A stretch of 64,000 nt of DNA, taken from NCBI GenBank assembly GCA_018806985.1, contig JADANN010000188.1, positions 1-64,000 on the forward strand, in the 5' to 3' direction. Shown piece by piece: positions 22,120 to 33,909 of this stretch (within the stretch, counting starts at the first letter, position 1; every line of letters starts with the position of its first letter). The position numbers and the translations under genes are program-made. The stretch comes from Angiostrongylus vasorum (lineage: Eukaryota; Nematoda; Chromadorea; Rhabditida; Metastrongylidae). Under the pieces are notes generated by a model that worked only from the letters and a program-made list of their open reading frames with translations, ran no database searches and was not told the DNA's origin.

Positions 22120-23612
22120 TAATGGAAAGAAAGTGGGTGCGAACAAACCTCGAGATCGCTATTTTGAATTGCCACCGGTTATCAAAAAAAAGGTACTGCT
22201 CATTGCTAAGCTTAATGGTTGGATACTGTTGATAATCCTGAATGCACGTCTGGCCGACAATTCCCTACAGAAGACAATAGTCGCTGTACAGAATTTGACA
22301 GCCGACGTTATATACTACATTTTTTTCAAAGGATGGTGAAATTGTGAGAGCTGATTTGCAGTGCTTCGAAATGGATGTGTTCAAAATAAGAAATTATACA
22401 GAGGCGGTTTGATTAATCAAGTGCTAATGCCGGTTCTGTCGGTCTACAAATTAAACAAATTAAAACACTGGACCGCCTCATCCACATTACTCACCTTACT
22501 CTATCTACTCCCTCTCCGATCATCAACGGCTTACACCTCCTTCAGACATCTGGATAACTTCTTCGAGCGAGTGTATTCTATAATCACGAGGAATTCAAAG
22601 AGAAACCCAACGACTTTATCAAATTTATGGACCTAAGTATGCATTCAAGTAAGGTGTCAAAGAATATGACACGGCAAAAGTGATTTATTGCAAATCACAC
22701 CCTCTGGTGGCATGGGTGCTGCAGTGCGTCTTTTTTTCGGTTCCATTCTTTTCAATTGTCATAATTAGCTTCCGGCCCAAATGTTGTTCTGAGCACACAA
22801 GCATACTTCAAAAAAAAACTGTACTTAACACTTATTAGTTTACAGAAACCATTGTGAAAGACTTTATTCTTCTCTCCATAGAGACGATTGCTGGTGAAGG
22901 AAGTGCTCTTGTTTCTGCACTGGCGAGAATACTACAGATGAAGAGCATACAAAGACATCTGTGCTGAAGCAATAGGAGTACATAATTTCCACGGAGATTA
23001 ATTGACTTTTGGGACAGAAAAGTGTCTCGAGAACTGTTGTCATTGAGAGAGTTAGTTGAATTCTCCGTTTCTAGTTGGAGGTGAGGCACAATGAACAATA
23101 CACACTCATTTCAATGCCATCCGCAATCGGCAAAAAATTAGGAGTCGCTCGTGTTGCAGACACGCAAGGTTAGGCGTTTTTACAAATTTGCTAATTCTGT
23201 AACAACGCCAGAAGAGAGTCTCAAAACAGCGGACTATTGGAAATACAGTCAAATATTGTATAAATACGTCAAGAGGGAACTATGGAACTTTCCTGATCAT
23301 TAATCGCATTTTTCAGAAGTGTTATCTGCGTAGTATATACCTGTTATTATGAAATTCTTTACTTGTCGTCAGTACCATCGCCTCTTTACACATCGCTCTT
23401 CCGCGCCATTTTTCAGCAATGTTACGCAAATTATTTAAGCTATCACTTTGCTCACCGGAACCCGAACTGAATGAGTGCCATTGTCTTCTGATTCTCTTGT
23501 TTCATGAATTGCTGCTGTGTACAACTTCACCGGCATCAGATCCACTTAATAAGGTAAAAAATTTTTTTTCACCATTCTCTTTAGTAACTCAAGCTATTAT
23601 ATCGGGCACTTA
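22120..23612 (+). CDS. Multi-exon gene on plus strand, product unrecognised
   Basis: Candidate exons with splice signals: 22120-22192 (KPRDRYFELPPVIKKK, donor GTACTG), 22332-22406 (EIVRADLQCFEMDVFKIR, donor GTTTGA, phase 0 with the first), about 22568-22648 (EEFKEKPNDFIKFMDLSM, donor GTAAGG), 22846-22967 (TIVKDFILLSIETIAGEG, joined in phase 1 with the previous), 23212-23303 (ESLKTADYWKYSQILYKYV) and 23417-23553 (MLRKLFKLSLCSPEPELNE, donor GTAAAA). Joins among the third to sixth exons are not all resolved, and the true stop is unclear: it may lie just after the short intron ending near 23584, or at 23612. The peptides look like ordinary cytoplasmic protein. I do not recognise the family. It may belong to the same transcription unit as exons further right. 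Confidence 0.5.
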
Positions 23613-23664
23613 AGATCGTTGAAACTTTTTAACTAACATAGTATTCTTGTATGTATTCTTTCAT

Positions 23665-23948
23665 TGATAAGCTAACTAGCTTAATCCTACTGCCCACAGC
23701 AGAAGCAAGTTGTTATCAAGGGACATTCACTATCAACAACAATTGTCCTGTAAAAACAAGCACCATCAAGTGAGGTTCTTCATTCGAGCAGTGCTCCACC
23801 GGATTCGACTTGATGCGATCACCATCACCCACATCGGAAGAATGAAGAACTGTGGACAATTGACTCGAATCAGTCGGGCTCTGAGGAAGGAGCCGAAACG
23901 TTAGCCGAATAAGGTCTTTTTTTTGACAACGCCGTGTTAGCTCATCAA
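23665..23948 (+). mobile_element. FB1 fold-back element
   Basis: Starts TTGATAAGCTAAC and ends GTTAGCTCATCAA, an inverted terminal repeat of about 12 bp. Inside are CAACAATTGTCCTG and, near the right end, CTGAGGAAGGAGCCGAAACG, a shortened variant of the PLE motif. It matches the element at 38.3 kb in order and orientation. Confidence 0.55.
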
Positions 23949-26273
23949 CGAAAGAATGCATTTTGAGTAGTCATATCGAGACGAAAGGAAATTCGTTTCT
24001 TGAAATTTTGGCTTACAGTTGGAGAAAGAGAGCTAAAAACAATTAAAAATTCATAGTTTTTGGTAAGTATCATAGATGTCTCTTTTAAATTGTTTTCATT
24101 TTGAAAAAATTTTTCCGTCTCTTTAATTGCGAGATTAGCTATATTAATTTTCGCTGGTGTTTTCACGTTCGGAAGTAACAAGGCGAGTGGACTTTTTTAG
24201 AGGAAAATTCCTTTCCACGTATTTATCTCCAGATTTGTTTTTCGGCCGCAAGGAAATATCCTAAGAATTTGCAGGCTGGAGAAGCGAATTAACCACTTGG
24301 TCTTCAAGGTGCTCTGAACAATGTATTTCTTTTTTTGCAACGCTCTTGAGTCCGAGATCCCCAATATATCAAAAATTACTTTGGTATGGATCGGAATTTT
24401 GTAAATGCTCACTTAGTTTAAGTGGGATCAAAAAATAACTCTGGTAACGTCTTGCCGTCAGATCAATTGTACGTAGAAGGCTGTGGAGCAAAATAAGAGT
24501 TCAGCCATTCACTACCTGCTAACTATTGAGAGGGCTAGGAAACCTCCGCAACTTCTCGCGAATTCACTTTTCTGTCACATTGTCTTACAGATCCTACTTC
24601 TTATTCCACAGAGCTGATATGTTACTGGCCCACAATTACAGCAAATATTTGCATTTTTAATATAGGTGATGTTGTTAGATATAAGCAGTTATTTCTATAC
24701 GCATTAACTTTGGCGAATTGCCGACTAATTGCCTCATTTTCAAACACCCTAGAAGGTTTTAAACGAAAGCCTTTTTTTATTCACAAGCAGAATCAGCGCC
24801 CTTTATGCCGATCTTATTGCTTTTTTCCTTTTCTATAACGCTAATCTTCATAAAGATGAGATGACTTTCTGACATCGGCATTTCACTTATTGAAGCACTA
24901 CAAAGTCGGAATGAAAATGGAATGACGAAATTGAAGTAAAACTTCATTCATTAGCGTAAATTAATTGAAACATTTTTTGATCGACTTCTTTCCATGGTAG
25001 TACTGCGTTGTCTTTCGACTTGTTTCTTTTTTAATTGCTTATCCCTGCACAGAAAAAAAAGGACTTGCAAGAAACTTAAACAGGGGTGCAAAACGAAAAT
25101 GCTTCTTAACTGGAATTGTAGAAACATCAAAATTTGATGCGAGTGATAACTGGTCGCGCCTATGCAGAACTTCTTTTAAACATCGCTAAATCACCCTACG
25201 TCGACTATAAGGAGACAATGTAATCAAGCCAAGAGTACTCGGCTTTATATAGCTTGCCAGTGATTAGATCCTCGTGAAGCTAAACTGATTTCGCTATGGG
25301 CACATGTATGCAGTTTTCAATCCAATTCAGCACTTTGGAAAGCATGCGGCGCATTGGATAAGCGGATAACAGGTTTGCTCGGGAGGATAAGAGGGTGTGC
25401 GAGGAGACTTAAAATCATGAATAGATCATTTTCTCAACGTCTGCTCTCCTGCTTGTCTTCTTCGTTCGTTCCTCTTAGAAGACGTTGCTGTCTAGTTTTA
25501 TCCCTCCGAATCCAATGGCATCAAAATTTGTGAACAGGCAACGAGAGAAACAACAATAGAAAAGAAATGCTTGCTGCAATTTAGTGATTCAAGGACACAC
25601 TACTAACACGACAACTGGTTCGTAATCGTCATCTTATAGCATTAAGTACAAAAAAAGTCCATTAGTACCAACAATCTATCCCGTGATAAATCTTTATATT
25701 TGCTTTGTTGATAATTTTAGAAGAATTGAGACATCTGCAACTAGGCCGGTTTTTCGGTTATTGCCGATATGGAAAACTAAGGACTTGAGAGTTGTATAGA
25801 GCAAATGTGAACGTTAGCATTCCTGATATATGTTTTCCCACATGTCATTTCTTTTGGAATAAAGTCGATAGAATATTTAGACGTCAAAAAGTGAAATTCT
25901 TAGCGTAAGTGCTGCAATCGCTGTCTTTCTCAACTCATTCGGCACTGCCATCGTGTCCCAATACATTAAATCCCGCTTGTTCAATCGCTTCGCCGTTTCT
26001 AATGCAAGCATGGACGAAAAAAAGGATTCACTTGCTCCAGAAAATAAGAATTTCATCTTGACGAAACAAAAAAACAGAAAATACTTGCTATTTTGTCTGT
26101 AAATGCCTGTCTATTCCGATTTATCTTCCAACTGCTACACATCTTTATGGAAAGAGATAAGTTTATTTAAAGTTGAAAAAACTAAATTACGTTTGGCCAA
26201 CTATGAATCATACACAATTTACATCTGTTAAAATTTCTGCAAGGAGCTGGTCTGAATGAATTATTGAACTATA
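23949..26273. other. Gene-poor AT-rich stretch
   Basis: I see no exon with paired splice sites and no recognised repeat over about 2.3 kb. Short frames at 23945-24181 and 24197-24412 (minus) have no supporting motif. Confidence 0.45.
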
Positions 26274-26580
26274 TTCCAAACAAGAGGGCGCATGTGGTGC
26301 AGTGCTCAGAGACGCCCGGCAACACACACGTGGAATCGATCCACGCGCCCATAGCCCACCAACCCTTCCATCCACTCGGGGTCGGCAAATTGGTACCAAG
26401 TTGGTCTGGGAGGATAGCATCACTGGCTCGATGCATCGGTAGGCCACCGCGATTCATTGTAAAGGTCAGATATGCACCCAATCACCTCCGAACGATGCTC
26501 AATGAAGTCGAATGCACGGCTCATCCCTCAGGGGATCGATCAACGTCGAGAGGTTTATCCTTTTTATTTTTTTCCAAACA
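26274..26580 (+). mobile_element. SINE-A with target-site duplication
   Basis: Full-length SINE-A (26283-26571) with head CGCATGTGGTGCAGTGCTC and box B-like GGAATCGATCC, core at about 26378-26415, and tail GAGAGGTTTATCC. The 9-bp sequence TTCCAAACA flanks it at 26274-26282 and 26572-26580, as expected from target-primed reverse transcription. Confidence 0.75.
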
Positions 26581-27124
26581 TGCTGGCAGATGAGACAAAT
26601 CTTAAAATTGGGCCACTAACCGCACTTAGCAATAGGAATTTCGGTGAAAATGTAGTGCTAACAAATATGTATGTGCTGACAAGTAGGCGGCATTGTCTAC
26701 AAGTAGCGTCACTTTCTGTTAACGCAACCCACGTAAAAGGAGCATTATGCAACAGCGTTACTCGAATTATCCAGTGGAGCTGGCTATAGTTACAGAATTC
26801 TGATGTGTGCAATGCGATGCCTTCTTAACTGGATCTGCCTCCTTCCGTATTCATCGAAATGTTGAGTGCCATTCAAAAGTTTTCTCTGGAATCCCATACT
26901 CAGTGCACAAGGGCGTTCCCATATTTTCATTAGAAGCCGTTGCAGGCGCTGTTATTCCAAGGGAGTTTTTCCATATGAATAAAGTTTTTCCACGATGGCA
27001 ACGACTTCTTCTGCTATTCGACCAATCGTGGACAATACGACAAGCAAATTCCCTTTTGGGTTCATAATTTGCCTTCGTCGTTAGTTCCTGTTATTCATTT
27101 CACTACTTTAGTAATTTCTTTATT
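26581..27124. other. Unassigned frame, no supported gene
   Basis: An 86-codon plus-strand frame (26807-27067) gives peptides such as PYSVHKGVPIFSLEAV. It lacks a convincing acceptor or donor and I find no family resemblance, so it is left uncalled. Confidence 0.35.
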
Positions 27125-27500
27125 TTTTATCTGCTGTTTTATTTGACCCGTCCTCATATCTACTGTGCGGATCCCAGCACTTCTCGCATTCAATTCGTTT
27201 CCTCGCATCCATTGTCGACGAATATTTTCTAACTTTACGAGTGGCTTCGGTGGCTGCTTGAGGATTTTCATTTCATCTTGAATGTCATAGAATGCTGCTC
27301 GAGCAATTCTCCCTGGAGTCCTGAGATAACCGGGCTGGAGCGTTCCTAATTGGATTGCAGAGAGTGATTTTTCCCAAACAAGTCCGGTACCAATTTCCCG
27401 ACACCAGAGGGATGAGAAACTTAGTTGGCCCTGAGCGGAATCGAAACATCATCATGTTCGTATGACGGGCGTCACTACCACTGTGCTATCCGCCACTTTG
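27125..27500 (-). mobile_element. SINE-C, tRNA-derived, full length
   Basis: Read on the minus strand from about 27500, the head GGATAGCACAGTGGTAGTG (box A) and GTTTCGATTCCG (box B) is clearly tRNA-like. The shared core (AAATTGGTACCGGACTTG) is at 27373-27410, and the element ends in an AT-rich tail near 27128. Confidence 0.75.
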
Positions 27501-27668
27501 ACCATAGTAAATAAGGAACTTAAACACGTATCGACCTCAGGGTTATAAGATGTGATTACCCAAATTCGTAAAGCTACTAATCCACATTGATAACTCCAGA
27601 GTCGAGTCCATTTCATTACTAACCTTAGGTCGATTTCCCAATGAATCCGACGTTGTCTACATACTATT

Positions 27669-27855
27669 TTGAATATTTTCCGTACAAAATCCATCGGAAC
27701 ACTGCTGGGTTTGCAACCACAACCTGAAATGCATTTCGTGAAGTTATTAAGCAAAGCAAATTTCAGTTATGGATGTGTTTCCTTTGGTCTTATTGCAACA
27801 GGACTAGTGTTTACTGTGTTCGCGATCTTCCAGAAGGATTCTCAAATAGGAAAGG
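27669..27855 (+). CDS. Possible exon with a membrane segment
   Basis: An open frame encodes SIGTLLGLQPQPEMHFVKLL and then a hydrophobic helix, VSFGLIATGLVFTVFAIF, ending in QKDSQIGK at a weak donor (GTGGTT). An internal TTTCAG at about 27767 might instead be the acceptor, in which case the exon would begin within the membrane segment. I cannot place its partners; 27856-29084 holds no further exon I can support. Confidence 0.35.
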
Positions 27856-29084
27856 TGGTTTTTTATTATCAGTCTTAAATTTTTCGTTCTATTCGTCGCA
27901 ACAGTAAGGTCTACAAATATAATCTTACTTCTTCTAAGACACTCCGGTTATTGACAGTGAATAATGCGCTACTGAAAGAAAAAAAAATGAAAGGAGCCCG
28001 TTATCACTTATTCTACCATTAACGTATGGTGCATCCTTTTGACACACAATGCCTGAAGCTTCAAAGAAAAATTCAACAAGAGACAGTAGAGTTCTTGAGG
28101 GTTGGGAACTTCATATACTTGCAAGCGCTACTTTACTATAACGTATTGATCGTGTATACAATCTTTTTAAAATATTCATTTGGTCAATTTGACTAGAACT
28201 AGGATTTTCAAAAAGCTTAGAACTAATGTTTTCTATAATTTTCAACACAAACGCAGCATCCGCAAACACAAGTGATACGTTGAGGAAAAGTATTGTGTTT
28301 TGGTGGGCGAAACCTCAATTGTTCAACTGCTTTCTTGTTCGAAATATACGTCATAAGTCCAGAAAATCACAAAAAAGAAAGTTTCATTTTGATAGAATAA
28401 AATACCTACCACTTTGTAGTCAAAGATCTACAGATTCTAATGCTTGTTATTTCAACTACTTGCATTAATATGAGCTCAAACTTGCTGGTCCAAAATTGGA
28501 AGTGGCCATTCTTGTCGCGTTAAATGCATTGTACTTCATGGATGGTAGGCGCTATATGTCGATGAATGGGTCTTGCACTCAGATAATTTTTCTGGAAATG
28601 TTTTGTAAAATATGAAGTGTCTGCATTCGGAAACAATGTTAGTGACTTGGGCTCGGGGAAAAAGTTTGGAAGAGAAACTCTTGGGCAAAAAAGTGAAACA
28701 ATGGGAAAAAAAATAGCTTTACGTTTTGATGTCCTAATATTAGCATTTTGAATTAACCTTTGATTTCGTCGTACACACATTTTTTCAATCCTTTTTTCCT
28801 CATAAGTTGAGTCTATCCTTCGGCGTTACTATTTTCGTTTTAAACAATGGATTACAGTAAGCTTTACTTAATTTCTATGAGCTTGGATAGTAAACAATTT
28901 TAGGTGTGGCTTGCTGGCCCAACCACGATGGTGGTGGGACTCGTCCTGTGTGGTAAAGTTGGTTTTTTCTTTTGCTTGTTGAGACCTTTGTGAGCACTGC
29001 AAAAGTTCCTTTTGTTTGTTAAGACGTCGTGGACGCTGTAAAAACCCCCTGTAGGTCTTATGTTTTCGCATATCTTCCTTTTAG

Positions 29085-29471
29085 CCAAGAAAACATTGCA
29101 GGTAATAATAGATTGGGGTCCAGCGATGCTACATGCTAGGGAAGATTCCATCGACTCCAGGTTGATGGAACGTTACGTACGTCTCCGCTTCGCAGTTCTT
29201 AAATTTCATCATGTTTTAAGGGACACCATTTCCATTTCAGGCTACGTTCCACATGCCAGAAATAGTGGATCCACTGATCAAGAAAAACTGTTTTAACCAC
29301 CTCTCAACCCATCATGAACCAAGGTGCAATGGTCCAGTCATGACAAGCTTAATCAAGCAGCAGTTGGCAGGCACAGGTGAAACTGTTGCCTTGCTAGATC
29401 AGGAACTGTTGCATCCGAACCCACAGTACCTCATCTTATCGCAGCGCTGCTTATCGGCCAATGAATATAAT
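29085..29471 (+). CDS. Two joined exons, product unrecognised
   Basis: Exon 29085-29176 follows the acceptor CTTCCTTTTAG and encodes VIIDWGPAMLHAREDSIDSR, ending at donor GTACGT. Exon 29241-29471 follows TTTCCATTTCAG and encodes 77 codons including FHMPEIVDPLIKKNCFNHLS and ALLDQELLHPNPQYLILSQR, ending at donor GTGAGT. The phase matches (0/0) and the intron is 64 bp. Frame, splice sites and amino-acid composition support real coding sequence. The entry phase is 1, so an upstream exon exists. I do not recognise the family. Confidence 0.6.
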
Positions 29472-29639
29472 GTGAGTGCTCAAAGGGCATTGGGAAAGCT
29501 CTTTGAAATTCCACATGTTAAAAACAATTTGCTAAACACCCCTTCCATATATTACCGGATGCCTTTCCTTCATGCACGTAAAATCAATCTTTGTCAATGT
29601 ATAGAGAATGCTACTGAAGCAAGGTAGAGGAGCTTCAAT

Positions 29640-29740
29640 CCCTGTTTTCTTGATAAGCAAACACGACGTTGTTATTACACTGTTCATTTACAATAGGCGA
29701 CGTTTCGGTGGTTTCGCCTTCTCCAGAGCCTAGGAAGATC
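29640..29740 (-). mobile_element. PLE terminal motif fragment
   Basis: In plus text GTTTCGGTGGTTTCGCC at 29702-29718 is followed by TTCTCCAGAGCC. On the minus strand this is CTGGAGA, 13 bases, GAAAC, the PLE terminal motif, preceded in plus text by TTGATAAGCAAACACGACG. Confidence 0.5.
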
Positions 29741-29960
29741 AAATTAATAGACATTATGCTCCATCAAAGTCTTTATACCTTCAGCAAATAAACGAAGAGT
29801 TCTACTTGGGTGAGCAGTGTTCTCGGCTGATCTCAAAAAAATTAGCTTGAAATATGACATGAGCTCAGTGTGATCACCTGGCTCTCCTGCGGTTCCCCAT
29901 GGGAATAGATACATGCATAAAACGTGTCTTAAGAAGGGTGGGTTTAGAGAAATCGATAAT

Positions 29961-30342
29961 ACTTACTTGATACTTGAATGACCCATCCTCACTGGTTCTG
30001 CGGGCCCCCAGCACAATCTCCATTTTCGGAGATTTGCTGTTAAGCCATTATGGTTTCTTGGAATCCCGAGCTCAGCCTGGCCAAACTCTGCTCCAGATCT
30101 TCACAACCACAGGCAGTCGACGCCCTTGTAGATCAGAGGGAGATTTGCCACCATACGACTTTGATACCAGGACGGTGGTGGACCCTGGTGTTGGTTTACT
30201 CTTAGCTAGGGTTCCTGGTGGAAAGGCCGGACTCCTTCTCAGCTTGGGAGGCCCTACTAGGGAATGAATTCCCTGCTGTAGATCGCAATCCGACACCCAG
30301 GAACACCTCCCAGCCGCGATGAGGCGGTAAACCGTTTGGAGG
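29961..30342 (-). mobile_element. SINE-D, full length
   Basis: Member of a family of about 390 bp with no clear pol III box. Read on the minus strand it starts GGTTTACCGCCTCATCGCGG, contains CTTCTCAGC- and CAAATCTCCCTCTGATC-type blocks, and ends CCATTCAAGTATCAAGTAAG. The short 3' tail of AAGT-like repeats resembles tails left by RTE machinery; it may be a non-autonomous RTE partner. Confidence 0.7.
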
Positions 30343-30504
30343 AAACCGATAATAGTAATTTAAATGGCACGAACACTTTAGCACACCAGCTAGTTCATAA
30401 CCGTTTGTATGATCGTCGGTGGAAAATGCACAATTGCACATTGCGCCACCGAGGACATTGCTGTGCCTTTCTCTCAGCCAGTTAAACATTGTGTTTACGA
30501 ATGC

Positions 30505-30783
30505 AGCCTCAGCTTAACTGGATTCATTGCCGATTTGTGCACACCAGACCATTTTCGTTGACTGTTGATTGCTGATGGCACCATCAGGATAATAAAGAGG
30601 ATAAAAAAAGGCAAAGCAAGAGCCTCGGTGGTGCAGTGGGTAACATGTGAGGCTCCGGAAAAGGTGGTCGCGATTACGAAGCCTGCCCAAAGTCTCCAGT
30701 TTCGCAAATATCTCAGCATCATTATAATTGTGTTTCATATAATACCCTTCCATAAGGAAATAATAGGCAGTGAATAAAAAGAG
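30505..30783 (+). mobile_element. SINE-B
   Basis: Starts CAGCCTCAGCTTAACTGG and ends AGGCAGTGAATAAAA. Inside, GGTGGTGCAGTGGGTAACAT resembles a tRNA box A and ATTACGAAGCC a weak box B. GCAAATATCTCAGCATC marks the family. Confidence 0.7.
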
Positions 30784-30784
30784 C

Positions 30785-31052
30785 TCTATTAAAGCTTTCG
30801 GCGTTGATCAATCCCTTAGGGATGCGCCATTCGACTTCGTTAAACATCATTGGAGGTGATTCGACGCAAATTTGGCCTTTGCAATAACTCTTGGTGACCT
30901 ACCGTTGTATCGAGCCAGTGCAGCTATCCTCTCAGCTAAGTCATGTACCAATTTGTGAACCCCGGAGAGATGGAAGGCTTGGCAGGACAGGGACGCGGGA
31001 TCGGTCCCATGTGTATTGCAGGGCTTCTCCGACCACTGGGCCACACGCGCTC
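30785..31052 (-). mobile_element. SINE-A
   Basis: Minus orientation; the head at 31052 reads GCGTGTGGCCCAGTGGTCGG on the minus strand, and the tail AAAGCTTTCGGCGTTGATCA is near 30790 in plus text. It abuts the SINE-B copy on its left. Confidence 0.7.
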
Positions 31053-31094
31053 ATAAAAAGTTAAACATTGCACATTTACATAATTTGTCCTGAC

Positions 31095-31640
31095 GGTTGA
31101 GACTGTGATCGCATGAGGTCGGGTGCGATGTATCCAATCTCTTATAAAGCATTTGGGGAAGAATACTCTCACGAAACGGGTAGACCACTTCGCATCCGTA
31201 CAAAAGAGCACGTAGTTGGGAAACATAAAGTCGAGACAGAACACTTCAGTAGGAACGCATAGAACAGGAAGATAGAGTGGAAAGATTTTGAAGTAAATGT
31301 CACTGTCCTTCACAGAAATCCAAGTCGTCAGCTCAAAAACTCTTGAGGCATTTTGGATTGATCCCAAAAATCCGAAGATGAACCACAGACAGGAGTGCTG
31401 TGTGATCACGGGTAGCGTAGTGCCATACCTCAGGCTGATCTTTGGTTTGAACCAGAACTACTACTTGCCCATGTCAGGCTCTGTACGGCTGGTCTTCAAC
31501 AATAACTGGAAGACTTATGACGTTTAAGTACTACTAAGTTTTATCTGACGGTTTATGACAGAGTTTGAATGAGTAAATTCGGTGTCAGTTTGGCCTTTCC
31601 AGACTTTGAAGAATGCAAAAACGACACAATGTCAGTTGTT
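31095..31640 (+). pseudogene. PLE fragment, GIY-YIG end and terminal motif
   Basis: With frameshifts, the plus strand encodes GEEYSHETGRPLRIRTKEH, matching the GIY-YIG of PLE-1 (GEEYIRETGRPL), then LEAFWIDPKNPKMN, matching its tail. About 170 bp downstream, 31600-31637 is a mutated terminal motif (TTGAAGA ... ACGACAC). This places the motif outside the coding part, in the 3' untranslated region. Confidence 0.6.
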
Positions 31641-32236
31641 GTGAATAAATAGTGTGATAATGACTTAGTTCCTAATAATCAAGAAATCACTGAACCGTTG
31701 CCCAACGCCGACGTTAATAGAAACTCGGTCCTAGGATTTGTTACAGAGGATCTTGTCATACATTGTGCAAAAGACAGAACATATGCGATATCATATTTCG
31801 AATTTGTGCACCAAATACTCTTCGATATCGGCATGAATCGGTTAGCAAAACAGCGGGATTCTTAGATCTTTATAGTAGAGTTATAGTCTGTAACAGTTAC
31901 GCAGGTGTAGTTTCCTTAATTCTCATTATTGGAGCCAAGCGTTACATTTGAAGATACTCCACAATGAAATCAGATTTCTTTGCCATGCTTGTGAACCCCT
32001 GGCATCCTGGCAGAGTACGACTTTATGCGTATTGAATCTAAACGCAAGCTCTTCTAAAGTAAGGGAAGATTTCCTTTCTGATCTTTTTGATAAAGAGTGG
32101 CCACGGGTATCTTGCTAAACTCTTCTCAAGGTACACAGTATATCCAAGGGAACCTTGTCGTGCTTTCCCCGTAATATACGCGAGCCTAACTGTTGGTGAC
32201 AACAGCAAAAATGAAATTCTAGTTTTTTTAACTTCT
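31641..32236. other. No gene recognised
   Basis: Short frames only; no splice-bounded exon or known repeat seen. Confidence 0.4.
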
Positions 32237-32372
32237 GTAATGCTGAGATATTTGCAAAACTCCGTACCACAGGTGTCTGCGGTGGGGAACGAACGCGCTA
32301 TTGTCCTTTCCGGGGAGTAACGCGTTCACCACCACACCATGCGGATCCTTCGTTTCGCCTGTCTCTCAGTTA
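32237..32372 (-). mobile_element. SINE-B fragment
   Basis: In plus text it starts ATGCTGAGATATTTGC, contains GGTGTCTGCGGTGGGGAACG and ends TTTCGCCTGTCTCTCAG, the same part as in 17457-17600. Confidence 0.65.
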
Positions 32373-32377
32373 TTTAG

Positions 32378-32534
32378 TTACAACATTTTGGCTGAATCGA
32401 TATTTCGAAAAGTTCACGTACCTTCTCGACTAGACAGTTTGGAATCCGATTTTTCCGACATTTTGGGAAGCAAGCTGAGATCGACTGTGCAGATCGCCTT
32501 CCGAGAGGATGTGCTTTCCTTGTTGAATTCTTAA
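32378..32534 (+). CDS. Possible terminal exon
   Basis: After an acceptor-like TTATTTAG, the frame encodes NILAESIFRKVHVPSRLDSL and SDFSDILGSKLRSTVQIAFR, ending in a stop at 32532-32534. The composition is protein-like. It lies between a SINE-B fragment and a SINE-D copy, so its upstream partner may be distant. It may belong with the exons from 33910 if the stop is avoided by an undetected donor. Confidence 0.35.
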
Positions 32535-32544
32535 TCAGTGGTCC

Positions 32545-32941
32545 CTCGCAACGGCTTACAGCCTTATTGTGGCTGGGAGGTGCTCCTGGGTGTCGGGCTG
32601 CTATGCGCAGCGGGGGTCCATCCCCTGGTAAAGTCTCCCAAGCTGAGAAAGAGTCCGGCGTTTCTATCAGGAAGCCTGACTAAAAAGTAAACCAGTACCA
32701 GGATCCACCATCCCTCTGGTACTGGTATCAAAGCTGCATGGTGGTAAATCCTCTTCTGATCCACGAGGCCGGCGAGTGCCTGTGGTGGTGAAGACCTCGG
32801 GCAGACTTTGGCTAAGCTGATATCGGGATTCCAGGGAAGCACAGTGGCTTAACCAGCAAATCTCATAAAAGTGGAGATTATGGTGGGGCCCGCACAACCA
32901 GTGAGCACGGGCCATTCAAATATCAAGTGTCAAGTATTCAA
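32545..32941 (+). mobile_element. SINE-D, full length
   Basis: Plus orientation: GGCTGGGAGGTGCTCCTGGG near the start, AAGCTGAGAAAGAGTCCGGC, and the tail CATTCAAATATCAAGTGTC. It follows the possible exon at 32378-32534 by about 10 bp. Confidence 0.7.
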
Positions 32942-33132
32942 TGGTCAATGTTGCCTAGGGTGGGACATTTACACCAGCTATGCTTCTTCTAATATTTAAC
33001 CAGAAAGAGAACAACGCAAAGGATGGAAGTGGATTTATTCAATGATGGGAGAACTGAAACAGAGATGCAAGGGATCATTACCTAGCGATTGAGACGAACA
33101 TATGCACGTACATACACAGTTTGCCTGTGTCG

Positions 33133-33135
33133 ATG

Positions 33136-33185
<50 letters not shown>

Positions 33186-33222
33186 TGTGTATGTATGTAT
33201 GCGTGCGTGCGTGTGTGTGTGC
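33133..33222. repeat. TA / TGTG microsatellite
   Basis: About 45 bp of alternating TA, then TATGTATGTATGCGTGCGTG and GTGTGTGTG. The long open frames across it on both strands are low-complexity artefacts. No gene is seen in 33223-33909. Confidence 0.9.
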
Positions 33223-33909
33223 GTCAATCCAGGTGTTTTGTGCTTTTTGTGTTTGTTTGCACGTGTGTATTTACGTAAATGAATAAATGAATAACTATTA
33301 TTAGATACATGTATATTTATATACGTAGAGTAATCTATTCGGCAAGCCAAACCTCCACTGACGTCCTCTAACAAATCTGTTTCCGGAAAACTTATGCGTG
33401 TAGTTTCACTACGCGTTGTATTTTAAACGTTTGTGAGCTTCATGTTTAGCCTAGCTTTCATTAGACGCTTTAACTTTTCCTGTAAACAGTAATGGAATCC
33501 GCTTTGTTTGGTGACCAGAAGCCGCTGGAAAAACTTTGTTTTACATCAAATACATGTGAACGTAGGAAAGTAAAGAAATGCCATTTGATTGTGAGAGAAT
33601 GACGGATTTCAGTCCGTCGTATGTTATGCGATTCCAGTCTTTTAAGCTTTTTTAAAGAGTTTTTGAATTCTTCCCAATAGTTTTAGTTGTCCGAAATCAC
33701 GCAGCTTGAAAAAAAACCCTCATTGGATTTACTAATGCGAAAGTTTCTCGGTAACCATTCTCATTCATTGCACCGTACTTTCTCTATCATATAATGAAGT
33801 GCACGTAATTGGTTGCTGCACTTGCCAATGCATTTCGGCACTAAGCTGCTTCATGAAGGCCGAACGAACACGGCATATACCCGAAGCAATTACACCAAAT
33901 TTTTTCCAG

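Noticed and set aside
26807..27067. 86-codon plus-strand frame
   Set aside because: No acceptor or donor in the right places and no recognisable motif; kept only as an unassigned frame.
33078..33374. 98-codon frame rich in Tyr/Ile and Thr/His
   Set aside because: Translation of the TA/TG microsatellite and its flanks.
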